A stretch of 64,000 nt of DNA from Sinotaia quadrata (lineage: Eukaryota > Mollusca > Gastropoda > Architaenioglossa > Viviparidae), in contig CM054181.1 of NCBI GenBank assembly GCA_028829895.1, positions 50,697,759-50,761,758 on the forward strand, in the 5' to 3' direction. The notes below the pieces were generated by a model. It was not told the origin of the DNA. It searched no databases and saw only the letters and a program-made list of their open reading frames with translations. A program made the translations under genes and the position numbers. This document shows, in pieces, positions 44,160-64,000 of the stretch. Within the stretch, counting starts at the first letter, position 1, and every line of letters begins with the position of its first letter.

Positions 44160-45060
44160 ACGAATAAGTAATAAGTTATAGTAAGAAGCAATAAATTACA
44201 GTAATAAATGACGGTAATAGTAAGAAGCAATAAGTTACAATAATAACTAATATCAACAAGTATAAGAAATAAGCAATAAATAATATTAACATAGCAATAA
44301 GCAAGGGTAATAAGTTACAGTAATAAATAATTATAAAATGTAATGATAATGTTAACAAGTAATAGCAATAATTAATACGCAATTAGCAATAGTAATATGT
44401 TGCTGCAATAGGAGAAAATAAAAAGTCATAATAAAAAACAACAGTAATCAGTAATAAGTACTCGTAAAAATAGTAATAGGTAGGCGTTATAGTAAGAAGT
44501 AATAGTAATACGTTATAGTAAGAAGTAATAGTAATACGTTATATTTAGAAGTAATACGTTATAGTAAGAAGTAATAGTAATATGTTATAGTAAGAAGTAA
44601 TACGTTATAGTAAGAAGTATTTCGTTATAGTAAGAAGTAATACGTTAGAGTAAGAAGTAATAGTAATACGCTATATTTAGAAGTAATACGTTATAGTAAG
44701 AAGTAATAGTAATACGTTATAGTAAGAAGTAATAGTAATACGTTATATTTAGAAGTAATACGTTATAGTAAGAAGTAATAGTAATACGTTATATTTAGAA
44801 GTAATACGTTATAGTAAGAAGTAATAGTAATACGTTATATTTAGAAGTAATACGTTATAGTAAGAAGTAATAGTAATACGCTATATTTAGAAGTAATACG
44901 TTATAGTAAGAAGTAATAGTAAAATGTTATAGTAAGAAGTAATACGTTATAGTAAGAAGTAATAGTAATACGTTATATTTAGAAGTAATACGCTATAGTA
45001 AGAAGTAATATATTATAGTAAGAAGAAAGTAATCAGTAAGAGTAATAAGAAATAGCAAAT
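44160..45060. repeat. GTAATA-type minisatellite with mixed-order units
   Basis: Two interleaved monomers, taatacgttatagtaagaag and taatacgttatatttagaag, alternate in irregular order; the left part (44160-44460) is a looser (AGTAATA)n ancestor. Contains no open frame worth noting. Confidence 0.95.
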
Positions 45061-46985
45061 TGCAATAGTTAAAAGTAATGAGATGTAAGTATTAGTAAAA
45101 GTACATTAAGAAGCATTAATAGTATTAAAGTTTAGAAGCATTAACAGTAAGAATTAGTAGCAAGAAATAAAAATAGTAAAGGTAACAGAAATGGGTAAAA
45201 GAAATCTATAGTAAGCAATAGTAGGAAGAGACTAAGAGGAAATAAATAAATAAAAATAATCAGTAATAAGTAATAGTAAGAAGAAGAATCAATGAAGTAG
45301 GATTACTGGACGTTTAACAACCTGTTGATCTGTATCATACAAGGTACACTAAGCAAAACTGAACAAGTTAAGTTTAAGGGAAACATTAAATAGCAATATC
45401 ACAAAAGTCTCAAAATAAACAAAGTATGGTTTGTCGGTATATCTAGTTGTCGAATCTTGTAGGTTTTAGGAATTGTACATCATTTATACATGAACGGTAT
45501 ATGTTTTCCTTTTAGTTTCTTGAATTATTTCGATAGAAATGTAATGCTTTCATATTTAAACTTTGACCTATGTTTTTCTATATTTGTTTCGGTTAAAGTT
45601 GTTACAACTGACCAAACAAGCAGGCTAAAGATGGAATTACATGAGTGAGTTTGTCGAGTGATTCATAGGAAATATATTTCGTGAAGAAGAATGGGACTCA
45701 TGGACAACCTTGGACGCATGGTTCTACTGGTTACTGTGTTCACAAGTGAACACACCTGAGAGTGCAATAGTACTGTAATTCATTGCTTGCCTATCTACCC
45801 CGCTACGTACTGAACAGTAATTTTAAGAGCTGTTTTCTGTCATGTTTACAATAACTTTTATAAGTGGAGACACATTTTTGTAACATTAAAATCATGTGTT
45901 GTCTAGCTAGACATGTGATAATTGCACATACTAATATCGGAACCGAAGTATCACAATAAGTTATAGCAAGAATTTAAATAAATAATAATAGCACAAATAA
46001 TCTGCGGTAGCACCTTAACTATACAGCAAGGACAACCACCTGATAGAATATATGTTTAACTGTGAAAATAATAATAGTAAATATAATTATACAGGCTAGA
46101 TTTGTTATAAAAGGAAAGTAATTAATGCTTAAAATTAAACAGACAGCATAAGCAACTAATGTCAAATAAATAAATAAATAAAGAGAGTAAACAGAAAAAG
46201 ATTTATTTTTTAAATATGTTATAATGTATAGGAAAAATGATGGCAATTTAAATGAAACAAAATGAAATAAAAATTAAAAGATGACATTATGGTTATAGCA
46301 AATATTAATACTGCATATATCACTTTTAGTAATACACAAGCACTCGATAAAAACAGCACTATCAGAGGAAATTACAGAATGAATAATGTGTTTTCTTTCT
46401 GTTGGACAACTAGGCATCACCCTATACCGTTTTCACCAGCTCGCTACCACTCCTTGAAGTTGCTTTTGCAACAATACAAACAAGCTTTACTCTTTAATTT
46501 ATAGTCATATTTTAATGCTAGAGTGCTGACTCTCTCATTTAAGCAAGCTGTTATATAAAGCATTGCTCAACTAGCGATATAAAACCAAAGCTGAACGAGC
46601 GCTATAAAAGCAAATAAATTCTACCAAGCCCTTCTGACTGGAGGGTGCATTGCAAAGAGCCGATTAAAGGGTGAGTGAGTGATTTTTGGATGGACGGCCA
46701 TTTATGTCAAAATATTTCTAGAATGTCAAAATATTTCCTTGACAAGAACTCACTCCATCACTAGGGTGTGGTGAATTAACAGAAAGCTGTTTGAATATAG
46801 TAAAATTACTTGTTATGCAAATTCGTGAATTGTTTGTGTTTTTTAATTCAATAATTGCGGTCTAATTTTGCACGTCTTCTTCCCGCAATTCAAGGATAAG
46901 TGTTTTGATTTTATTTTTATTTTGACGTACGACTTATTTTTGATCTGAACACATGTAAACTTTATAAAACACAAACATTAATTTA
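45061..46985. other. Intergenic DNA with no recognised gene
   Basis: AT-rich, with scattered AGTAAT remnants to about 45290. Nothing else supported. Confidence 0.5.
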
Positions 46986-46989
46986 TTAG

Positions 46990-47675
46990 TTTGAAAAAGC
47001 ATTGTTACAAAACGTTGGAGAACATAGTAATTAGTTTATTAGTTTGAGGTGGCATTTTTATTACAAAACATTGCAAAAATATACAAAAGTTTATTAGTTT
47101 GAGGTGGCATTTTTGTTACAAAACATTGCAAAAATATACAAAAGTTTATTAGTTTGAGGTGGCATTTTTGTTACAAAACATTGCAAAAGTTTATTAGTTT
47201 GAGCATATATTTTTGTTACAAAACCTTAAAAAATATACAATAATTTATTAGTTTTAGCAGGTATTGATACAAAACATTAAAATAAATCTACATTAGTTTA
47301 TTAGTTTGAGTGGGCATTGCTACAAAATATTAAAAATATTCATTGTTTTATTAGTCAAAGCAGGCATTGTTACAAGACATTAATATAAACATATACATTA
47401 TTTTATTAGTTTGAGCAGTTAAGGTTACAAAATATTAAAAAATCTTATTCATTATTTTATTTGTTTGAGCAGGCATTTGTTACAAAATTAGAATATATAT
47501 ATTAGTTTACTATGTTTGAGTAGGCATTGTTACAAAACATTACTAAACACATACGTTATTTTATTAGTCTGAGCAGGCATTGTTACAAACATTATAAAAC
47601 ACATACATTAGTTTACTAGTTTGAACACATTGTTACAAAATATTGGAAAACGCATACATTAGTTTATTTCTAGCC
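46990..47675. repeat. ~55-60-bp minisatellite
   Basis: About eleven units with tttattagtttgaggtggca, tttttgttacaaaacattgc and aaaaatatac; central units are best preserved, outer ones drift. Confidence 0.95.
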
Positions 47676-47689
47676 TTAATTGTTATATA

Positions 47690-47910
47690 AATTGTTAAAT
47701 GTCAAAGTGACATGACCTTGGGCACTGCTTATGCTGATATTTTTAAGTGTCAGTGTTGAAATAAACAACACAGGTGGAGAATATGCTAGAACTTGCTTAT
47801 GCAATCCAAACCAGTTCCAAGTGGATGAATAGTTTTTCTGACTAATAGTATCACACTTATGCACAACAACTTCATCCAATTTGTGTTAGACCGAAAGTTA
47901 CTTTGTTAAA
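47690..47910 (-). mobile_element. Dispersed repeat family A, 3' fragment (minus orientation)
   Basis: Its reverse complement matches 15265-15480 over about 210 bases: accgaaagt/ccggtc region, attggatgaa, gtcagaaaaa, catccacttggaactggttt, ggattgca, cacctgtgttgtttat and gcccaaggtca. This third location and opposite orientation show a dispersed, transposon-like family. Confidence 0.85.
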
Positions 47911-48186
47911 GAAAGTTCTATATTCTAATCACTTTGATTTTGACATAACTCGAGTCCAATCATAAAGGTGTTCGTTAGCTTATGGTAAGTTAACTGACCG
48001 ATAAAGAAAGAAAGGACCTGGAATTATTTCATACATGTTTGGTTTGCTATTGATCTATGATTCAAATTGGAGCATGATTTATGTAATTGAACCATTATAT
48101 CCATGTTCACTAATTTGACTATGTTGTACATTATACTTGTGAATTTTGATCGATGCTATATTTCTTATGCTGCATATGTATCGGGC

Positions 48187-48323
<137 letters not shown>

Positions 48324-48504
48324 ATTTGACTGCTGATATCTATGCAACATTAAACTGTATGAGTGTCTAGCGTTAATCAAACGTTGTTGTGAAGTGATGT
48401 AAATGCCAACACTCTTTTGATTATGTTCATATGATATATATTTGATTGTTGATTTAATAAATTTCTTGTTAAATTTATTAACCTTCTTGCACATATATTA
48501 AAAC

Positions 48505-48650
48505 TTACTTTGGAGTAATAGTGGGTAGATGGGGGCTCGTTAAATGTAAATAAATGACGGAATTTTATTACTCTTTAATAAGAAGTTTCCACCTGCAAAG
48601 CATTATGCGACAGTATAACGTCTACCTTATTATTATGTAAAGAGTAAAGT
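48505..48650 (+). mobile_element. Dispersed repeat family B, copy 1
   Basis: Matches 63200-63330. Shared landmarks: ggagtaatagtgggt, gatgggggctc, ttaaat/ttaaaa, attactctttaat, aagtttccacctgc and cagta.aacgt. No protein recognised. Confidence 0.75.
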
Positions 48651-50180
48651 TTTACGACACCCTTATAATCCGCCAAGAGAGAGACATTTTGGTCTTGTGG
48701 GAGAATCATTTATAACTATAAATTAAGATTCTCGATCACTGAATTAGTTAGGTGTTCTTAATTAAGAAATGAGGTGTCACACTAACGTTTTATATGGAGG
48801 ACCATATAAAGCTCTAGCTCTCTCTCCCCACCCCACCTCTCTTTCTCAGCACGCTTGCGCCCTTGTTGCGAAATCAGTTTGAACGAGGACCCCTGTGAAA
48901 TAAAAATGCCACAAAACTTAGCATCAATCATATTTCAAATGATAACTGATTCGTCCTACCACTGGTCAGAGTTTGGGCCTTTACAAAATCCCATGACGCA
49001 TGTGCTAAAAATAACTTGCAAGATACTACCTCCACTTATCGCGTGACTGACTTCTGTTTAAACCAGATTCCGTAAATCTCAGCCGTAGGCGGCAGTCTAT
49101 AGAAAAGTGCAGCCTGTCCTAAACTAGCATAACAGTAACACTTGGTCTTTTGGTCTCTAGGTTTTATGTTGCATGTATATCCAATGTGCATTTGCTTGTC
49201 CACTTTCTTTTTAGGAACAAATGAATCTGAATTGAAGCGTTGCAACGTTAATTTCTTCTCCACACCACACCCCAGTTCGTGAGGTCAGTTCCTAGAGTAG
49301 ACAGCAAGAAGCTTCTAATGAGTACAGATGGTATGGTTATCAATATCTTGTATCTACTCAATACGTTTGTAATGAGCTGCCAATGTTTGTGTTGTAAATT
49401 AGTTTATTGCAACATATAGCGCAAACAAATGTGAATTCCTATTAGTGAAAGCTATAGAAAAACGGTCGCTTAATACTACAGTAGGGTGCTAGAAGCAGTT
49501 AAGAAAACATGGTTATTTTGTTGGCACTGGCATAAATATTGGCAGTGAAGTTTGATTGGATTGGTGGGGATTCACCGCTCGTGTCCAAATTAACAAAGGT
49601 ACGAGCATGTGTGTTGTCTTTTACTAGCAAGACTAACTTAATATAATACTAAATTTGTTTGTTTGACTGTACATTGAACGTGTGTGTTCATGAGTGTTAT
49701 TATATATTCATGTATGAATATGTTACACATTTATGTGTGTTTTAATATGATTGTACGTGTATGTGTTATTAACGAATGAACATATTTTGAGTTATATCTT
49801 ACCTTGGATAAATTATGTATCATGATGCAGTCTCTGAGAAACGAATATTTTGTGAAGAAATTATATTAAATGTTATTTTATGACATGTTGTGATTATGTT
49901 ATCTGAATGGTGTGTGTACTGTTTGTGGCTGAGTGCGTTGTTGTATGTATGTGTGAGTGTGCATATGTCTGCCTTGCCTGTGTTTGTTGCACGTTTGTCG
50001 TTAATAGCATTGTATTTATTATTACCAAGAGAGAGAGAGAATGAGTGAGAGAGAGACAGGTTGGCTCAAGTTGTATGAACATAGCTTGGTCACATGTTGC
50101 CTTGATGCAGTCTTTCTTTCTTTCTTTAAGACTGTACGTAGTGTTTTCTTTCCCACTCATTCGGACAAGTGGACTTCATT
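48651..50180. other. Flank upstream of the GPR158-like gene
   Basis: No coding segment recognised. 48855-49265 is open in places but shows no family motif. A GAGA-rich tract lies at 50028-50056. Confidence 0.4.
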
Positions 50181-50260
50181 CTCGCTTTCAGGAATATATA
50201 TAACATCCCCGAGATCGTTCACTAGAAACACCAAGCTCTTAATTTTTCCACAAGTCCACG
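50181..50260 (+). promoter_or_regulatory. Candidate TATA box and 5' untranslated region of the GPR158-like gene
   Basis: A TATA-like tract (atatatataa, about 50193-50202) stands some 60 bases before the ATG, a plausible promoter position. The same spot is preceded by cgctttcag (ending about 50190), which could instead be the acceptor of a 5' untranslated exon. The sequence cannot decide between the two. Confidence 0.35.
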
Positions 50261-60258
<9,998 letters not shown>

Positions 60259-60526
60259 GTGAGTGACATCTTGTATTCAGTTGTAGTTGTTTATTTAATT
60301 CCCAGCTATTTGAGGTTCTTTCTTTCCGCTCAACAATATTGAAATTTTTATTGTTATGGTTGTGTGATGGGATGTGGTGTTGTTGTTATTATGGGTCACC
60401 CCAGGATGCGAGGAGATGAAATGATTAAACAATGAGACAATACGGCTACGGCAACCACAGCAGAAGAGGCAGAGCACGCAACACGTGTTTACATTTCTAT
60501 GTAATCTTTATTCCAGCGACACCGCC

Positions 60527-60531
<5 letters not shown>

Positions 60532-60614
<83 letters not shown>
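60532..60614. repeat. (CT)n microsatellite
   Basis: About 41 CT units ending in cag, which mimics a perfect acceptor. The sequence after it meets a stop in each frame and lacks stalk cysteines. Confidence 0.97.
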
Positions 60615-60619
<5 letters not shown>

Positions 60620-60734
60620 ACAGTGGCATCAGAACAAGCCTTTCAAAGACAACTTTTTCTGTCGCTCCGGCTAAATAGTTGCATAAAACAAGCCTTTTCT
60701 TCATCTCTTGAACACTTCTCTCACACACAGTAAC

Positions 60735-60760
60735 TTATATATATATATATATATAAAAGG
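60735..60760 (+). promoter_or_regulatory. (TA)n and canonical TATA box TATAAAAG
   Basis: A (TA)n run ends in atataaaaggtccgggcgg (TATAAAAG at 60752-60759), a textbook TATA box followed by GC-rich DNA. It stands near the left end of the long family A copy, so it could be that element's promoter. Equally, it may be chance within a TA run. Confidence 0.25.
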
Positions 60761-61234
60761 TCCGGGCGGCAAAGGGGACTCCACCAATTCTGGCTCTGAG
60801 ACTAAAACTGATGTTAAACTGATTCTTCTGTGCTAACGTACTTTCGTTCTAATATAAATATCTTTTGAACTACTTAGAATTATATAGTACTTTAACTAAC
60901 AAAAAATACTCTTAAATACTCTTTAAATAAAATACTTCCTTACAATAAAATTTACAAGATAAACTGTCAAATTAAATAAATAACTATATTCCTGTGCTAG
61001 GGAAAAACCATGTACACATACATAAATCATAGAATACTCTAATAAAATAATATAAACTAACTTATAAAATTATATAAATATAAACTACATCCCACTAACT
61101 ATTAGAATACCTAAACATTAATGATTATTATTATTAATTAATTAATTAATTAATCACCCATAACTAACTACCAGTCATTAGAATCTTAATTTATGTTATT
61201 AATAATTATCCAGCAGACACCACTCGTCTCTCTC

Positions 61235-62065
61235 ACTTGGCGGACTTGCAGGTGTTGTAACATTAAAGACAAACATTTACCGTCACACAATATTTCCATA
61301 GATGGAAAATTTCTTACTAAAGGAGAAGACAAATCCGTCTTTAATCTATATTTAGCCAGCCCTTATCCACCCACTTTCTTCTCCAACATAAGCTTATCAA
61401 TATGTATAAGAATAATATAAGGTCAATAAATTTAACAATAAATTTATTAATCAATTATCAAATATACATATAACAAATACAATAAAAAATGATTACTTGA
61501 CATCAATATTCCCACAAAACTACGCTTGAATAATTTTAATATCTAAACAGTCTGAAATCCTAAAATACAATTCACCAATTTATTAGCATAATACATGCAA
61601 ACTGCATAATAATTTCAGAGTAATAGTTTTATGAGTTGGTTCAATTGAACTATGACAAGTGTTTAGCATACTAAATGTAAGCATCATAGTTCACAATTTG
61701 TAGAAATAATAGTCTACTCACATATACATCACTACATAAAACGCAAGTACAACATATCAATAACAAAATATTTCTAAGTCCATTTTCTCTTAAACAATCA
61801 GCTAACTGATCATTAAACTAATGGCTGCCTTTCATGACTGGACTTCTTACCAAACCAAATTCAAGTGATTAGATAATAAAATTCTCTACAGTAGGTAAAC
61901 TTTTCATCTCAGCCCATTGGCTGGTCTCGTTCTCATATATCTTAACTATTGCATAATAAAACTGCTCATCCAGTTGGAACTGGTTTGCATTGCATCAGCA
62001 ATTTCTAACATATTCTTAACTCGAGTGTTTGCACCAATTCTGACACTGGCCAACAAATCTAATCA
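61235..62065 (+). mobile_element. Dispersed repeat family A, long copy
   Basis: The longest copy: its left part matches 3285-3600 and its right part matches 15265-15480 and the inverted 47690-47910, so those are pieces of one element of at least 800 bp. No transposase or reverse transcriptase motif is visible, and its ends are not defined. A non-autonomous element is likely. Confidence 0.8.
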
Positions 62066-62324
62066 ATAAGAGACAGGCAGAAAGTAACCTGTTGGAAAAT
62101 TCGTTTTTTATTATCACTTTTATTTTGTCATCAACTCCGGCCTTAAGGCTGACTGAGAGCTAAGAAGAGCTGGTGAGTTATCTGACTGGTAAAGAGTATG
62201 CAGAAATTTAGATTTATAAATTATTTTTTGTGCATTTAGAACTAGTGATTTTATGGTTTGTCATTACACTCAGAGATGATTTCAGGTATTCTGACTATTG
62301 TTGTATGACTTGTAATTACAGATA

Positions 62325-62405
62325 CTGTACAGAGACTGTATTTTGCATTATCAATCATAATTACAGAGACTGTACAGAGACTGTATATTGCATTATCAAT
62401 CATAT
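62325..62405. repeat. ~45-bp tandem duplication
   Basis: Two copies of ttacagagactgtacagaga plus ctgta.attgcattatcaat. Confidence 0.93.
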
Positions 62406-63190
62406 GTCATTGTTCCTAGTGGAAAAGTTAATGGTGAATTTAACTGTGTTATATTTTATGCTCATGTGTATGTATAGGATTAATGAACTCAAGTGCAGAA
62501 ATGTAAGTTTGAGAATGCTCGTAGAGAGATGTGGGAATGTAGAAACTTTTTAGACATGAATTTTACACACTATTGCCTGGTTTGACTTTTTCCAGAGAAT
62601 AGTGCACCTCTTTTCCTTGTATCTGCATCAGACTGCAGTGATCTACTGCACTCTAATTGAGCTATGTCAACATGTGTGTTTGACACCATTTGTTGAACTT
62701 GCTGGCAACAGGGTTGCTGGAAATTGTTTATGGTGTATCTCCATTCAAGAGTCATACGGCAGAAGATGGATCCAACTTAGTCTTGAGAGATTTCATGCAG
62801 AATTCTTGGAACAGTTCATGTGGTGTGCCTAGGGTGGGAGGTATATTAGACCCATTATCCAATGTGAGGCAAAGTGAAAATGTGACATTGCTGCAAAAAT
62901 CACACATCAGCTGCTTATGTCTTAAGAAGGTCGAGTAAATTAACTATTGTTTCTTTCCTACTCGTGCTCTGATTCTGTGATGAGTTTCTCATAAAAGTAC
63001 TATGGATAACTAACTTGATTGATTTATTGACAGGATAGAGACTAAATAAGTGTTGGACATTAATTGAATATTCTCCTCAATAGTCAGTGTAAGCGTCTGT
63101 CTATTTTCAACTGTATTCGTTTGTATGTTTTTTGTTTGATTGTTGATAATAAAACTTATTCTTGATTTTTGTCTTTCTTTCTCATACTAT
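62406..63190. other. Unassigned sequence in the right flank
   Basis: Part of the region (62600-62935) is open in two frames for 75-80 codons but shows no recognised motif and no donor-acceptor pair fitting the receptor's phase. It may be a decayed mobile element. Confidence 0.3.
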
Positions 63191-63199
63191 TTAAACTAT

Positions 63200-63330
63200 G
63201 TCTGGAGTAATAGTGGGTGGATGGGGGCTCATTAAAATAACTTAGAAGACGGTTCTAATTACTCTTTCATTACGAAGTTCCACCTGCGTAAGAAATTATG
63301 TGTCAGTAGAACGTATGTCTAAATGTTGTG
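63200..63330 (+). mobile_element. Dispersed repeat family B, copy 2
   Basis: Matches 48505-48650 (ggagtaatagtgggt, gatgggggctc, attactctttcat, aagttccacctgc). Class unknown. Confidence 0.75.
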
Positions 63331-64000
63331 AATAAAAGGTCAAAGGAATTAAAAAAACACATCAAGAGTTCTGCAATGCCAGGTGATCCACCAAGTAGAA
63401 GATAAGTCGGGTGTCTTATTGGGATTTATTATTAATATATGAATTAAGACTACAGCCACTTGAATTTAGTTATGCTTTATTAATTGATAGTGAAATAATA
63501 ATCATAACAACATGGGCGTTCAACTTCACCCAACTCTAGAAATCAATCTGTGCCCCCCCCCACTACCACCACCATCATCCTCTACAGTCTGCACTCAACG
63601 CGTGGACTAACGGTCCCCTTTATAGAGTGTCCCACGGTCAATCATTTTCATCAAATAGTTGAACAACTGCACTTCTATGTCACACCGAACAAGCCTCACG
63701 AATCCAAATTTGATGGTATGTCAAGATAGCATGACAAAAACATATGATATTGCACAAATGGCCCGCATATTACGAAATTTCTATCAGTGAGCTGTCATTA
63801 GAAGATGAACTTATTTCATCACCAATAATAGCTGTGACAACGACTGCTTGTTTAATGGAAGCAGCTAGCGTTTGGGGTTCCAAAGAATCTTCAATCTCTA
63901 TACAGCCTGATACATTTTCCCGTTTCGTCTCTAGAAATCCTTGAAGCGGGCATTCAGTTGTTGACGAAAACAGCCATCTAGGAATGGCGACTGATCAAGT
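63331..64000. other. Right edge, no recognised feature
   Basis: A C-run at 63554-63562 and a 66-codon open frame (63744-63944) without family motif. No further receptor exon found. Confidence 0.4.

Noticed and set aside
60600..60735. Next receptor exon after the (CT)n-cag acceptor mimic
   Set aside because: In the phase set by exon 5 it reads 20 codons to a stop without the expected stalk cysteines; the acceptor look is due to the microsatellite.
62600..62935. Overlapping 76- and 82-codon open frames near the right end
   Set aside because: No recognised domain; no transmembrane segment expected of the receptor; likely decayed mobile DNA.

Overview
The window is animal (metazoan) nuclear DNA: AT-rich, intron-rich and loaded with microsatellites, minisatellites and decayed transposons. 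The two recognisable genes, and the style of the non-coding DNA, fit a mollusc, probably a gastropod. That placement is an inference from family knowledge and not a match I could run. No rRNA, tRNA, CRISPR or prokaryotic feature was seen.

Layout: (1) 1-1859 is flanking DNA with a short decayed minisatellite. (2) 1873-24358 (+) is a complete transglutaminase gene. I resolve 15 coding exons whose splice phases all agree, giving about 816 residues with the catalytic Cys, His and Asp and the transition-state Trp all present. Exon 1 is the only weak call. (3) 24412-50190 is gene-poor DNA holding tandem arrays, a hAT transposon deletion derivative with an intact 8-bp target duplication (36927-37744), and copies of an unnamed dispersed repeat. 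(4) 50261-60258 (+) is the 5' part of a second gene: five exons, about 408 residues, encoding a signal peptide, a Cache-type ectodomain and the start of the Cys-rich stalk of a GPR158/GPR179-type orphan class C receptor (metabotropic glycine receptor family). Its seven-helix part must lie beyond the right edge. (5) 60259-64000 is intron with a long dispersed-repeat copy and further repeats.

The most striking signal is not a gene. In at least seven places, across both genes, the tandem array in an intron starts or ends exactly at an exon boundary, and its repeat unit is a copy of that exon's own splice site or pyrimidine tract, sometimes with a few exon bases. Exon 5's donor seeds a 2.4-kb array of about 29-bp units. 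Exon 10's acceptor is repeated six times upstream, and most of those decoys would give an immediate in-frame stop. Exon 13's donor is repeated in 42-bp in-frame steps. Exon 4's acceptor is triplicated, one copy in frame at +66 nt. Exons 11 and 14, and exon 4 of the receptor gene, show related patterns. I describe these as splice-site-seeded minisatellites.

The two genes have no evident functional link: one is a (probably cytosolic or haemocyte) protein cross-linker, the other a neuronal-type cell-surface receptor.
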